The notes under the pieces: model-generated | What the model was told of the DNA's origin: nothing | What the model saw: only the letters and a program-made list of their open reading frames with translations | Databases searched by the model: none | In this document: positions 15,982 through 25,391 of the stretch, one piece after another | Layout: every line of letters starts with the position of its first letter | How positions within the stretch are numbered: the first letter of the stretch is position 1 | Assembly (NCBI GenBank): GCA_007120305.1 | Contig: SKNW01000028.1 | Span: forward strand, 1-51,790 | Length of the DNA stretch: 51,790 nt | DNA from: Gemmatimonadota bacterium | Lineage (GTDB): Bacteria > Gemmatimonadota > Gemmatimonadetes > Longimicrobiales > Gaopeijiaceae | Direction of reading: 5' to 3' | Made by a program: the position numbers and the translations under genes

Positions 15982-18594
15982 ATGGCATCGGACAGCAAAG
16001 GGAAGAAGCTGGTCATCGTGGAATCACCCACGAAGGCCCGCACCATCGGCAAGTACCTTGGCCGCGGCTACGACGTGGTGGCCTCGGTGGGGCATGTCCG
16101 CGATCTCCCGGTCAAGGAGCTGGGCGTGGACGTGGACCACGGGTTCGAGCCCCACTACGTGACGATCCGGGGCAAGAAGGCCGTGCTGGACGACATGAAG
16201 GCCCGAGCGAAGAAGGCCGACATGATCATCCTGGCCACCGACCCGGACCGGGAGGGGGAGGCGATTGCCTGGCACGTGGCCGAGTACCTGGGCCGGAAGA
16301 AGTCGCCGGACCGCTTCCGCCGCGTGGAGTTCCGCGAGGTCACGAAGAAGGCCGTCGAGAAGGCCCTCGCCGAGCCCGGCCTCCTCGACATGAAGAAGGT
16401 GGAGGCCCAGCAGGCGCGTCGGATCCTGGACCGGATCGTGGGCTACCAGGTCTCGAAGGACATCCTCTGGAAGTCCATCTACCCCGGACTCTCGGCGGGG
16501 CGGGTGCAGACCGTGGCCCTCCGCCTCATCTGCGAGCGCGAAGACGAGATCCGCGCCTTCGTGGAGGAGGAGTACTGGTCCATCACGGCGCACCTGAAGC
16601 GCGACGACCAGCCCTTCGACGCCAAGCTGCAGAAGATCGACGGCAAGGCCTTCACCCTCTCCGACGAGGCGTCGGCGACCCAGGTGCTGGAGGATGTGAC
16701 GGGTCTCCCCTTCGAGGCTTCCGAGGTGAAGCGCCGGGAGCGCCGGAAGAACCCCCCCACCCCCTTCACCACCTCGACCCTCCAGCAGGAGGCGGCGAAG
16801 CGGCTACGCTTCTCGGCCCGGCGGACCATGACCACCGCCCAGCGGCTCTATGAGGGTAAGGACATCGGGGGCCGGGGTACCGTGGGGCTCATCACCTACA
16901 TGCGAACCGACTCTACCCGGGTCTCGGCCGAGGCCGCTGGCACCGCCCGGGACTGGGTGGGGGGCAAGTTCGGGCCCCGGTACGTCCCGGCCTCCCCCCG
17001 GCTCTACATGGGAGGGAAGAAGGCCAAGGGGGCCCAGGAGGCCCACGAGGCCATCCGGCCTGCGGATCCGACCATCCATCCCGACGAGGTACGCCCCTTC
17101 GTGGAGGATGCGGAGCACCGCCTCTACGAGCTCATCTGGCTGCGCTTCGTGGCCGGCCAGATGGAGGCCGCCGTCTATGACACCACCACGGCCGACTTCA
17201 ACCTGAAGGGCCGCAGCACCAGCCGGGCGTACACCTTCCGGGCCACCGGGTCGGTGGTCAAGTTCGACGGGTTCACCCGGCTCTACCGCGAGGCCACCGA
17301 GGCCGGCGAGCACCGCCGCCTGGACGACCTGGATCCCCTCCCCAACCTGGAGAAGGGAACCGTGGCCGATGTGGAAGGCATCGAGCCGAAGCAGCACTTC
17401 ACCCAGCCGCCCCCTCGCTTCTCCGAGGCCAGCCTGGTCAAGGAGATGGAGCGCCTCGGGATCGGACGCCCCTCCACCTATGCCTCCATCCTGGGCACGA
17501 TCCAGGAGCGAGGCTACGTGGACCAGGAGGATCGGCGCTTCGTGCCCACCCCGCTGGGCGACACCGTGTCGCGCCTCATGGTCCGTACCTTTGCCGACCT
17601 CTTCAACGTGGACTTCACCTCCCGCATGGAGGGGGAACTGGACCGGGTGGAGGAAGGAGAGACCGACTGGGTACAGGTCCTGGAGGAGTTCTATCCGGGC
17701 TTCCTGGCGCAGCTGGAGAAGGGAAAGACCTCGGTGGATGCCATCGTCCGGGAGATTTCCGAGGCCGAGGGCGAGGTCTGTGACAAGTGCGGCGAACCCA
17801 TGCTGGTCAAGTGGAACAAGCGGGGGCGCTTCCTCGGCTGTTCGGCCTATCCGGCGTGCCGGAACACCCGTTCCATCGACACCCCCGGCGAGCTCTCCGA
17901 AGACGTGGAACTGGGGAACCATCCCGAATCGGGCCAGCCGGTCTACCTCAAGTCCGGCCCCTACGGTCTGTACGTCCAGCTCGGGGATGCGGGGGAAAAC
18001 GGGGGCAAGCCCACCCGCTCGTCCCTCCCCGAGGGGACCGACGCCGAAAAGGTGACGCTGGACTTCGCCCTGAAGCTCCTCTCCCTCCCGCGCCCCCTGG
18101 GCGAGGATCCGAAGACCGGGAAGCCCATCGAGGCCGGGCTCGGTCGTTACGGCCCCTACGTCCGCCGGGAGCGAACGTACCGGAACCTGAAGGACCTGGA
18201 CCACCTCTTTGCCGTGGAGCTTCCCGAGGCGCTTGAGCTCCTGGCCACCGACCAGGGCCCGGCGGTGCTGCGGGAGCTGGGCGACCACCCCGAGAGCGGG
18301 GTGGCCATCACCATCCGCGACGGCCGCTATGGCCCCTACGTCACCGATGGCAAGGTAAATGCTTCCCTTCCCAAGGGAACCGAGGCCGACGACATCGACC
18401 TGGACGAGGCGGTGCAGATGCTGGCCAGGAAGGCCGCCTCCAAGGGGAAGGGCCGAGCCGGAGGGAGGGGCGGGTCCAAGGGCGGCGCCAAGGGAGGTGC
18501 GAAGGGCGGCGCGAAGGGTGGAGCCAAGGGAGCCCCCAAGGGAGCCACCAGGGGTGGTGGCGCCAAGAGCGGCGGCAAGGCACGGCGTGGCTGA
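15982..18594 (+). CDS. topA: DNA topoisomerase I
   Basis: This 870-residue type IA topoisomerase relaxes negative supercoils. The Toprim domain is at the N-terminus (KLVIVESPTKARTIGKYLG, ATDPDREGEAIAWH) and the active-site Tyr is in GLITYMRTDSTRVS. One four-Cys zinc finger (CDKCGEPM, GCSAYPAC) precedes several TopA C-terminal repeats (GPYGLYVQLGD, RYGPYVRRE, GRYGPYVTDG). The end is a Lys/Gly/Ala-rich tail made of six tetrapeptide repeats, likely a nonspecific DNA-binding tail like those of actinobacterial TopA. The ATG is two bases after the aroK stop. The stop lies inside the trmFO start region. Confidence 0.96.
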   Translation: MASDSKGKKLVIVESPTKARTIGKYLGRGYDVVASVGHVRDLPVKELGVDVDHGFEPHYVTIRGKKAVLDDMKARAKKADMIILATDPDREGEAIAWHVAEYLGRKKSPDRFRRVEFREVTKKAVEKALAEPGLLDMKKVEAQQARRILDRIVGYQVSKDILWKSIYPGLSAGRVQTVALRLICEREDEIRAFVEEEYWSITAHLKRDDQPFDAKLQKIDGKAFTLSDEASATQVLEDVTGLPFEASEVKRRERRKNPPTPFTTSTLQQEAAKRLRFSARRTMTTAQRLYEGKDIGGRGTVGLITYMRTDSTRVSAEAAGTARDWVGGKFGPRYVPASPRLYMGGKKAKGAQEAHEAIRPADPTIHPDEVRPFVEDAEHRLYELIWLRFVAGQMEAAVYDTTTADFNLKGRSTSRAYTFRATGSVVKFDGFTRLYREATEAGEHRRLDDLDPLPNLEKGTVADVEGIEPKQHFTQPPPRFSEASLVKEMERLGIGRPSTYASILGTIQERGYVDQEDRRFVPTPLGDTVSRLMVRTFADLFNVDFTSRMEGELDRVEEGETDWVQVLEEFYPGFLAQLEKGKTSVDAIVREISEAEGEVCDKCGEPMLVKWNKRGRFLGCSAYPACRNTRSIDTPGELSEDVELGNHPESGQPVYLKSGPYGLYVQLGDAGENGGKPTRSSLPEGTDAEKVTLDFALKLLSLPRPLGEDPKTGKPIEAGLGRYGPYVRRERTYRNLKDLDHLFAVELPEALELLATDQGPAVLRELGDHPESGVAITIRDGRYGPYVTDGKVNASLPKGTEADDIDLDEAVQMLARKAASKGKGRAGGRGGSKGGAKGGAKGGAKGGAKGAPKGATRGGGAKSGGKARRG
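18478..18549 (+). repeat. 12-base tandem repeat encoding the TopA basic tail
   Basis: Six units, each starting AAGGG, encode KGGA (x4), KGAP and KGAT. The first four units differ mainly at third codon positions, so the protein repeat is conserved while the DNA has drifted. Confidence 0.85.
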
Positions 18595-19894
18595 CGTCAC
18601 CGTGGTCGGCGGGGGGCTCGCCGGGTGCGAGGCTGCCCTGCAGCTGGCCGACCGGGGGCACCAGGTCACCCTGGTGGAGATGCGGCCGGTGCGTGCCACG
18701 CCGGCGCACCAGACCGAGCACCTGGGCGAACTCGTCTGCACCAACTCCTTCAAGAGCGAGGATCCGACCAACGCTCACGGCGCGCTCAAGGTGGAGATGG
18801 AGGCCATGGGCTCCCTCCTCCTCCGGGCTGCCGATGTGACCCGGGTGGCCGCCGGAGCAGCGCTGGCGGTGGACCGGGGCCTCTTCGCCGAGGCCATGAC
18901 CGAGGCCATGACGTCGCATCCCCGGATCGAGCTCCGCCGGGAGGAGGTCACGACGCTGCCCGACGGCCCCGCCGTGGTGGCCACCGGACCCCTCACCTCC
19001 GATGCCCTCTCCGCCGCCATCCGGGAGCGCCTGGGGGTGGAGGGCCTCGCCTTCTTCGATGCCATCGCCCCCATCGTGGACCGGGACTCGCTGGACGAGT
19101 CCATCGTCTTCGCCCAGGGGCGCTGGGACCAGGACGCCGACTACCTCAACTGCCCCTTCACGAAGGACGAATACGACGCCTGGGTGAAGGCCGTGGCCGA
19201 GGCCGATGTCCACCACGGAGGGCACGACTGGGACCAGGTCCCTTACTTCGAGGGGTGTCTCCCCGTCGAGGTCATGGTGAGCCGTGGCCCCGAGACGCTC
19301 CGGTTCGGTCCCATGAAGCCGCTGGGGCTCGAGGACCCCCGCACCGGCGAGCGTCCCTGGGCCGTGGCGCAGCTTCGGCGCGAGGACAAGGCCGGCCAGA
19401 TGTGGAACCTCGTGGGATTCCAGACCCGGCTCCGCATCGGCGAGCAGAAGCGAGTCTTCCGCATGATTCCGGGGCTCGAAAACGCCGAGTTCTTCCGCTT
19501 CGGCTCCATTCACCGGAACGCCTACCTGAACTTCCCGGCCCGCCTGACCCGGCACGGCTCCCTCCCCGATCGTCCGGACCTGGTCTTTGCCGGACAGATC
19601 ACCGGGGTGGAGGGGTACACCGAATCGGCGGCCTCGGGGATCCTGGCCGGGATCAACCTGGACCGTATTCTCACCGGCCGGGACCCGGTTGTCCCCCCGC
19701 CCACCACCATGCTGGGAGGGCTTTACCGCTACCTGGCCGAGAGCGATCCGAAGCACTTCCAGCCCATCAACTCCAACTGGGGGCTGGTGGACCCGCTGCC
19801 GCGGAAAATCCGCGACAAGGCCCGGAAGCGGGAGATGCTGGGGGAGCGGGCCCGGACCGACTTCGAGACCTGGATGCGGGAGGTGGCGCCCTGA
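18587..19894 (+). CDS. trmFO: tRNA m5U54 methyltransferase TrmFO
   Basis: This 435-residue flavoprotein methylates U54 in the tRNA T-loop using methylene-tetrahydrofolate. The N-terminal dinucleotide-binding motif VTVVGGGLAGCEAA is complete. Family motifs ELVCTNSFKSEDP, FEGCLPVEVMVSRG, LRFGPMKPLGL and the C-terminal TPPTTMLGGLYRY-like region are present. GTG 18587 overlaps the topA stop by eight bases and gives a normal-length protein. topA-trmFO-xerC-hslVU is a conserved bacterial neighbourhood. Confidence 0.95.
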   Translation: MADVTVVGGGLAGCEAALQLADRGHQVTLVEMRPVRATPAHQTEHLGELVCTNSFKSEDPTNAHGALKVEMEAMGSLLLRAADVTRVAAGAALAVDRGLFAEAMTEAMTSHPRIELRREEVTTLPDGPAVVATGPLTSDALSAAIRERLGVEGLAFFDAIAPIVDRDSLDESIVFAQGRWDQDADYLNCPFTKDEYDAWVKAVAEADVHHGGHDWDQVPYFEGCLPVEVMVSRGPETLRFGPMKPLGLEDPRTGERPWAVAQLRREDKAGQMWNLVGFQTRLRIGEQKRVFRMIPGLENAEFFRFGSIHRNAYLNFPARLTRHGSLPDRPDLVFAGQITGVEGYTESAASGILAGINLDRILTGRDPVVPPPTTMLGGLYRYLAESDPKHFQPINSNWGLVDPLPRKIRDKARKREMLGERARTDFETWMREVAP

Positions 19895-19938
19895 CGGACT
19901 CGGCGCTGGGCAAGGGGGATGCGGCGGATCCCGGACCC

Positions 19939-20838
19939 GTGACGGAGCTCTTTCTTCGTCACCTGGCCGACGAACGCCAGCTGTCGCCCAACACCGTCAC
20001 CGCCTACCGCCGCGACCTGGCCGACCTGGCCGCCTTCCTCACCGATTACTACGGGACCCCCGACTGGTCCTGGGACCATGTGGACCGCATGGCCCTCCGG
20101 GGCTTTCTCGGGTGGGGACAGCGCCGGGGGCTGGGGCGCCGCACCCTCGCGCGCAAGTTGTCGGGGGTCCGGACCTTCCTCCACTTCCTCCATGGCGAGG
20201 GCGGCATCCAGGTGAACGCGGCCCGGAGCCTGCGGGCTCCCCGGGCCGAACGCATCCTCCCCGAGCACCTGGGGCATGCCGGCGTCGGGGCGCTCTTCGA
20301 CCTGGCCGAGGCCCGGGCCGCTGAGAACACCCTGGTGGGGACCCGGACCCTGGTCGTCCTCGAGTTCCTCTACGGGAGTGGCCTCCGGCTGGCGGAGCTC
20401 CACGGCCTCGACGTGGAGGCCATCGACGGGGTCAGCGAGCAGGTCCGGGTGCTGGGAAAGGGGAGAAAGGAGCGTATCGTGCCCCTGACCGGCGCCGCGG
20501 TGACGGCGCTTCGCCGCTACGAGCCCCGTCGCCTGGAGACCGGGGCGTCCGACCGGAGGGGACCGCTCCTCGTGAACCCGTCGGGGGCGCGGCTCTCCCG
20601 CCGCTCGATCCAGAAGGGGGTGCGCGACCTGCTGGAGGCGGCAGGGCAGGGCGAGGCCCACTCGGTCCATTCGCTTCGCCACTCCTTCGCCACCCACCTC
20701 CTTGACGGCGGCGCCGACCTCATGTCGGTCAAGGAACTCCTGGGGCACGTGTCCCTCTCCACCACCCGGATCTATACTCATACGTCGCGGGAACGGCTCC
20801 GGCAGATCTACCGGGACGCCCACCCCCGCTCCACCTGA
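19939..20838 (+). CDS. xerC: Tyrosine recombinase XerC
   Basis: This 299-residue tyrosine recombinase has an N-terminal SAM-like core-binding domain ([22 protein letters not shown]). The catalytic domain carries Arg150 (GSGLRLAEL), Lys in GKGRKER, His-x-x-Arg in [10 protein letters not shown], His in [10 protein letters not shown] and the nucleophile Tyr279 (RIYTHTS). With XerD it would resolve chromosome dimers at dif. Length and synteny next to hslV favour a chromosomal XerC over a mobile-element integrase. GTG 19939 is the only standard start near the conserved N-terminus. Confidence 0.92.
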   Translation: MTELFLRHLADERQLSPNTVTAYRRDLADLAAFLTDYYGTPDWSWDHVDRMALRGFLGWGQRRGLGRRTLARKLSGVRTFLHFLHGEGGIQVNAARSLRAPRAERILPEHLGHAGVGALFDLAEARAAENTLVGTRTLVVLEFLYGSGLRLAELHGLDVEAIDGVSEQVRVLGKGRKERIVPLTGAAVTALRRYEPRRLETGASDRRGPLLVNPSGARLSRRSIQKGVRDLLEAAGQGEAHSVHSLRHSFATHLLDGGADLMSVKELLGHVSLSTTRIYTHTSRERLRQIYRDAHPRST

Positions 20839-20869
20839 CCTGACGACGACGACAATGAAGGACTCTGCA

Positions 20870-21490
20870 ATGCATGGCAGCACGCACGCGCGTACGGGGG
20901 CCCACGCGGCCACCGGACCGGGAACCCACGTGGGCACCCGACCTCGGATCCGCTCCACCACGGTGGTGGCGGTGCGCCGCGAAGGGCGCACGGCCATGGG
21001 CGCCGATGGCCAGGTGACCATGGGCGACACGGTGGTGAAGGGGACGGCCGTCAAGGTCCGTAAGCTCAAGGGCGACCGGATCCTGGCCGGCTTCGCCGGG
21101 GGGGTGGCCGATGCCTTCACCCTCTTCGAGAAGCTGGAGGAGAAGCTGGAGCGCTACCCCGGGAACCTGACCCGGGCCTGCGTGGAGCTGGCCAAGGACT
21201 GGCGCATGGATCGATACCTGCGTCGTCTGGATGCCCTCCTTCTGGTCGCCGACACGACGCATCTGTTCATCGTCAGCGGCGACGGCAACGTGCTGGAGCC
21301 GGACCGGGACGTGGCCGCCATCGGCTCCGGCGGCTCCTATGCCCTGGCGGGAGCCCGTGCCCTTCGGGAGCACACCGAGATGCCCCCGGCAGAGATCGTC
21401 CGGGAGGCACTGGAGATTGCCGCCGACATCTGCATCTATACCAACGACCGGATCCAGATCCTGGAGCTGGGCGACGGAGGTGGCGCATGA
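20870..21490 (+). CDS. hslV: ATP-dependent protease subunit HslV
   Basis: This 206-residue proteasome-like peptidase has the mature N-terminus [21 protein letters not shown], with catalytic Thr predicted at residue 30 and the Lys of [11 protein letters not shown]. It forms the dodecameric core of HslUV. The propeptide is long: ATG 20870 has AAGGA seven bases upstream and gives a 29-residue leader rich in His, Thr, Gly and Ala, whereas most HslV propeptides are only a few residues. A GTG at 20930 would give an 8-residue leader (VGTRPRIRS) but has a poorer ribosome site. It is coupled to hslU by ATGA. Confidence 0.93.
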   Translation: MHGSTHARTGAHAATGPGTHVGTRPRIRSTTVVAVRREGRTAMGADGQVTMGDTVVKGTAVKVRKLKGDRILAGFAGGVADAFTLFEKLEEKLERYPGNLTRACVELAKDWRMDRYLRRLDALLLVADTTHLFIVSGDGNVLEPDRDVAAIGSGGSYALAGARALREHTEMPPAEIVREALEIAADICIYTNDRIQILELGDGGGA

Positions 21491-23202
21491 CGTCCCACGA
21501 CGACACGAGACCCCCCGAGGAGACGACGACGGAGCTTGCGACGACCCAGGAGGCAGCCTCGGAAGCAGCCTCGGAAACGTCGTCGGTCGCAGCCTCGGGT
21601 GTGGCTTCAGGCGCCGCTTCAGGCGCTGGGCCCGGCACCGAGCCGCCGGCCTGGCTCGACGAGCTCACCCCCCGCCAGATCGTGGCCGAGCTGGACCGCT
21701 ACATCGTGGGACAGGATGCCGCCAAGAAATCGGTGGCCATTGCGCTTCGGAACCGGTGGCGCCGCCAGCGGGTGGACGAGGAGCTGCGTGACGAGATCGC
21801 GCCCAACAACCTGATCCTCATCGGGCCCACCGGGGTGGGGAAGACCGAGATCGCCCGCCGCCTGGCCCGCCTGGCCGGGGCCCCCTTCGTCAAGGTGGAG
21901 GCCTCCAAGTTCACCGAGGTGGGCTACGTGGGGCGGGACGTGGAATCCATGGTGCGGGACCTGGCCGACACGGCGGTGAACCTGGTGCGGGCCGAGCGCG
22001 AGGACGAGGTGCAGGAGAAGGCCGAGTCCCGGGCCGAGGAGCGCCTCCTGGACCTCCTCTTCCCGGCCTCCCGCCCTGGCGGCGACGGCTCGGCGGGAAC
22101 CCAGGTCGGGGGGGGCGTCCGGGTGGAGACAGCCCGGAACCCCGCCGCCAGTGAGCCCCTGCCGTCCGAGGGCGCCGAGGCCCACCCGCCGCGACCGCGC
22201 ATCTTCGTCGTGGGCTCCGAAGGGGTCCGCCCCACCGCGGTGGAGGGAGAGGAGGAAAGCGGGACGTCCGATGACGCCGAGACCCGCGGTGCCGACGGCC
22301 GGGAACTGACCCTCGAGGAACGGCACGTTCGCACCCGCGAGAAGCTTCGGGGCCTCCTCCGGGACCAGAAGATGGAGGACCGGATGGTGGAGGTGGAGGT
22401 GGACCAGACCCCCAGCCTCGAGGGGATGATGATCCCCATGGGCATGGAGGGGATGGATCCCAACTTCACCGAAATGCTTCAGGACATGATGCCCAAGCGG
22501 AAGAAGCGGCGCACGGTGACCGTGTCCGAAGCCCGGCGCATTTTCATCCAGGAGGAGCTGGACCGCCTGGTGGACATGGACGAAGTCGTGAACGAGGCGC
22601 TGGACCGGGTGGAGGAGATGGGGATCATCTTCCTCGACGAGATCGACAAGATCGCCGGCGAGCGGGGCACCTCGGGCCCCGACGTGAGCCGCGAGGGCGT
22701 GCAGCGGGATCTCCTCCCCATCGTGGAGGGATCCAACGTGCAGACGAAGTACGGGCTCGTGCGCACCGACCACGTGCTCTTCATTGCCGCCGGGGCCTTC
22801 CACGTCTCCAAGCCCTCGGACCTGATCCCCGAGCTCCAGGGCCGCTTCCCCATCCGGGTGGAACTCAAGCCTCTCCTGGAGGAGGACTTCGTTCGCATCC
22901 TCACCGAGCCCCGGAACGCCCTCCTGCACCAGTACCAGGCCCTCATCAAGACCGAGGGGGTGGACATCGTCTTCAGTGACGACGGCACCCGCGAGATCGC
23001 CCGCATCGCCGCCAGCCTGAACGAGCGGATGGAGAACATCGGCGCCCGTCGTCTTCAGACCGTTCTCACCACCCTGCTGGAGGGGATCCTCTTCGAGCTC
23101 CCCGAGGGCGCGGGGGAGACGATCCTCGTGGACCGCGACTACGTGACCTCGCACCTTTCCCGGATCGTGGAAGACGAGGACCTGAGGAGGTACATCCTGT
23201 GA
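21487..23202 (+). CDS. hslU: HslU unfoldase ATPase
   Basis: This 571-residue AAA+ ATPase unfolds substrates for HslV. It contains Walker [10 protein letters not shown], the pore loop GYVGRDVES, Walker [13 protein letters not shown] and the C-terminal RRYIL that docks in HslV. It is well over 100 residues longer than E. coli HslU. About 55 extra residues are at the N-terminus, including a tetrapeptide repeat. The intermediate domain is also enlarged, with an acidic, Gly/Pro-rich insertion near residues 195-275, before the conserved [13 protein letters not shown]. The ATG overlaps hslV and the stop overlaps argF. Confidence 0.94.
   Translation: MTSHDDTRPPEETTTELATTQEAASEAASETSSVAASGVASGAASGAGPGTEPPAWLDELTPRQIVAELDRYIVGQDAAKKSVAIALRNRWRRQRVDEELRDEIAPNNLILIGPTGVGKTEIARRLARLAGAPFVKVEASKFTEVGYVGRDVESMVRDLADTAVNLVRAEREDEVQEKAESRAEERLLDLLFPASRPGGDGSAGTQVGGGVRVETARNPAASEPLPSEGAEAHPPRPRIFVVGSEGVRPTAVEGEEESGTSDDAETRGADGRELTLEERHVRTREKLRGLLRDQKMEDRMVEVEVDQTPSLEGMMIPMGMEGMDPNFTEMLQDMMPKRKKRRTVTVSEARRIFIQEELDRLVDMDEVVNEALDRVEEMGIIFLDEIDKIAGERGTSGPDVSREGVQRDLLPIVEGSNVQTKYGLVRTDHVLFIAAGAFHVSKPSDLIPELQGRFPIRVELKPLLEEDFVRILTEPRNALLHQYQALIKTEGVDIVFSDDGTREIARIAASLNERMENIGARRLQTVLTTLLEGILFELPEGAGETILVDRDYVTSHLSRIVEDEDLRRYIL
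21550..21621 (+). repeat. 12-base tandem repeat encoding the HslU N-terminal extension
   Basis: Six 12-base units encode [20 protein letters not shown] and GAAS. The first two are nearly identical. The array lies in the non-conserved N-terminal extension of HslU. Confidence 0.8.
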
Positions 23203-24173
23203 CGGCTCCCACTGTGACCGCCCCCACCCCAGGCGTCCGGCACTTTCTGAGGCTTACCGACTTCTCCCGCGAGGAGCTCCTGGACCTCCTGGAACTGGCG
23301 GCGGCCCTCAAGTCCGGCCGGGTCGGCCGGGACAGCCCCCTGGCCCGCACCACCCTTGCCCTCATCTTCCGGAAGAGCTCCACCCGGACCCGGGTCTCGT
23401 TCGAGGCCGGGATCAGCCAGCTCGGGGGGCACGGCATCTTCCTCTCGGACCGGGACTCCCAGTGGGGAAGGGGGGAGCCGATTCCCGATACCGCCCGGGT
23501 GCTGTCCAGCTACGTGGACGCCATCATGGTCCGGACCTTCAGCCACACCGAGGTGGAGGAGATGGCGGCGCATTCCTCGGTGCCGGTGATCAATGGACTC
23601 ACGGACCTCTTCCACCCCTGCCAGCTCCTCGCTGACCTGCAGACCATCACCGAAAGCTTCGATCTGGCCACCCTGGGGTGGGCGGCGCTCAAGGTGGCGT
23701 GGATCGGCGACGGGAACAACATGGCCAACTCCTGGCTTAACGCCGCCCTCCTCCTGGGTTTCGAGCTTCGACTGGCCGTGCCCGAGGGCTTCGATCCGGA
23801 CCCGGCCACCCTCGCCCTGGCCCAGGCCCAGGCCCGGGATGCGGGGGAGCGGGGAGGTGGGCGGATCGTCCTCACCCGGGACCCGGCCGAGGCGGTGGAG
23901 GGGGTCCACGTGGTCACCACCGACGTCTGGGCCTCCATGGGACAGGAGGAGGAGGCCGCCTCCAGGATGGAGGCCTTCCGCCCCTTCCAGGTGAACCAGG
24001 CCCTCCTTGCCCGGGCCCTCCCGGAGGCCATCTTTCTCCACTGCCTCCCGGCCCACCGGGGCGAGGAGGTAACGGGAGAGGTGATCGACGGTCCCCGCTC
24101 CCGGGTCTTCCAGGAGGCTGAAAACCGCCTCCACGCCCAGAAGGCGCTGCTTCTCCGGCTCCTCCGCCCCTGA
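23199..24173 (+). CDS. argF: Ornithine carbamoyltransferase
   Basis: This 324-residue transcarbamylase shows the carbamoyl-phosphate motif [30 protein letters not shown], the ornithine loop [11 protein letters not shown] and the catalytic [11 protein letters not shown]. The SMG loop separates it from aspartate transcarbamylases and from succinyl- or acetylornithine variants with proline-rich loops. It makes citrulline in arginine synthesis. GTG 23199 overlaps the hslU stop (GTGA). No other arginine gene is adjacent. Confidence 0.94.
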   Translation: MTAPTVTAPTPGVRHFLRLTDFSREELLDLLELAAALKSGRVGRDSPLARTTLALIFRKSSTRTRVSFEAGISQLGGHGIFLSDRDSQWGRGEPIPDTARVLSSYVDAIMVRTFSHTEVEEMAAHSSVPVINGLTDLFHPCQLLADLQTITESFDLATLGWAALKVAWIGDGNNMANSWLNAALLLGFELRLAVPEGFDPDPATLALAQAQARDAGERGGGRIVLTRDPAEAVEGVHVVTTDVWASMGQEEEAASRMEAFRPFQVNQALLARALPEAIFLHCLPAHRGEEVTGEVIDGPRSRVFQEAENRLHAQKALLLRLLRP

Positions 24174-24194
24174 ACCCCCTGACCCTGGCTTGTC

Positions 24195-25361
24195 ATGAAC
24201 GACCCCACGCCTGCCCTCCGGACCACCCCCCTCGACACCGAGCACCGCGCCCTCGGAGGCAAGATGGTCCCCTTTGCCGGCTGGGAGATGCCAGTCCAGT
24301 ACCCGGCCGGGATCCAGGCCGAGCACCGCGCCGTGCGTGAGGCAGCCGGGCTCTTCGACGTCTCCCACATGGGCGAGTTCTACCTGGAGGGGCCCGAGGC
24401 GCTGGCTCTCCTCCTGGAGGTGGCGGTGAACGACGCCTCGAAGGTGGAGGTGGGGCAGGCCCAGTACTCGGCGCTCTGCACCCCCGAGGGCACGGTCATC
24501 GACGACCTCCTGGTCTACCGCACCGCGCCCGACGCCTTCCTCCTGGTGGTGAACGCCTCGAACCGCGACACGGACTGGCGCTGGATCTCGGAACACGCCC
24601 AGGGGCGAGACCTGACGCTGGAAGACCGTTCGGACCGGATGGCGCTCCTCGCCCTCCAGGGGCCGAAGGCGGAGGCCGTCCTGGCTCCCCTGGTGGAGAT
24701 GGACGCGGGGCCGGCCTTTCCCATGGCCCCCCGGTCACCCGATCTGACCGAGCTGGGCTACTACCGCTTCACCCAGGCCCGCGTGGCCGGGGTGGGGGCG
24801 CTGGTGGCCCGCACCGGCTACACCGGGGAGGACGGCTTCGAGCTCTACCTCCCCTGGGACGAGGCGCCCCGGGTCTGGGCGGCTCTCATGGACGCGGGGG
24901 AGCCCCACGGCATCCTGCCGGCTGGCCTCGGGGCCCGGGACTCCCTCCGCCTGGAGGTGGGCTACCCCCTCTACGGCAATGACCTGGACCGGGAGCACAC
25001 TGCACTGGAAGCGGGCCTCGGGTGGATCGTCAAGCTCGGGCGGGAGGGTGACTTCGTGGGGAAGGCCGCGCTGGCGCGCCAGAAGGAGGCCGGTCTCTCC
25101 CGGCGCCTGGTGGGACTCCGCCTCGAGGGCCGGGGCTTCCCGCGCCCAGGCTACCCGGTGGTATCGGAGGCCGGAGCCGAAGTGGGGGTCGTGACCTCGG
25201 GGACGGTGAGCCCCTCCCTGGGTGAAGGGATCGCCCTGGCCTGGGTTCCCGCCGATCTCGCGGCCTCGGGCACCCGGCTGGGCGTCCGCGTGCGCGACCG
25301 GGACCTCCCCGCCACGGTGGAGCGCCCCCCGTTCTATACCCAGGGCTCCATCCGGCGCTGA
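24195..25361 (+). CDS. gcvT: Glycine cleavage system T protein (aminomethyltransferase)
   Basis: This 388-residue protein fits GcvT throughout. It has [23 protein letters not shown], the folate-binding region [45 protein letters not shown] and the C-terminal barrel [17 protein letters not shown]. It transfers the methylene group from lipoyl-bound aminomethyl (H protein) to tetrahydrofolate, releasing ammonia. The other glycine-cleavage genes are not in the window. It lies 21 bases after argF, so no room exists for a glycine riboswitch. Confidence 0.95.
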   Translation: MNDPTPALRTTPLDTEHRALGGKMVPFAGWEMPVQYPAGIQAEHRAVREAAGLFDVSHMGEFYLEGPEALALLLEVAVNDASKVEVGQAQYSALCTPEGTVIDDLLVYRTAPDAFLLVVNASNRDTDWRWISEHAQGRDLTLEDRSDRMALLALQGPKAEAVLAPLVEMDAGPAFPMAPRSPDLTELGYYRFTQARVAGVGALVARTGYTGEDGFELYLPWDEAPRVWAALMDAGEPHGILPAGLGARDSLRLEVGYPLYGNDLDREHTALEAGLGWIVKLGREGDFVGKAALARQKEAGLSRRLVGLRLEGRGFPRPGYPVVSEAGAEVGVVTSGTVSPSLGEGIALAWVPADLAASGTRLGVRVRDRDLPATVERPPFYTQGSIRR

Positions 25362-25391
25362 CCGGACTGCGAATCCGACCGACCTCTCACG

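Noticed and set aside
19939-20838. Tyrosine recombinase as a sign of an integrated element
   Set aside because: Length, sequence motifs and the trmFO-xerC-hslV order mark it as chromosomal XerC; no attachment repeats or cargo are present.
24174-24194. Glycine riboswitch before gcvT
   Set aside because: Only 21 bases separate argF and gcvT.
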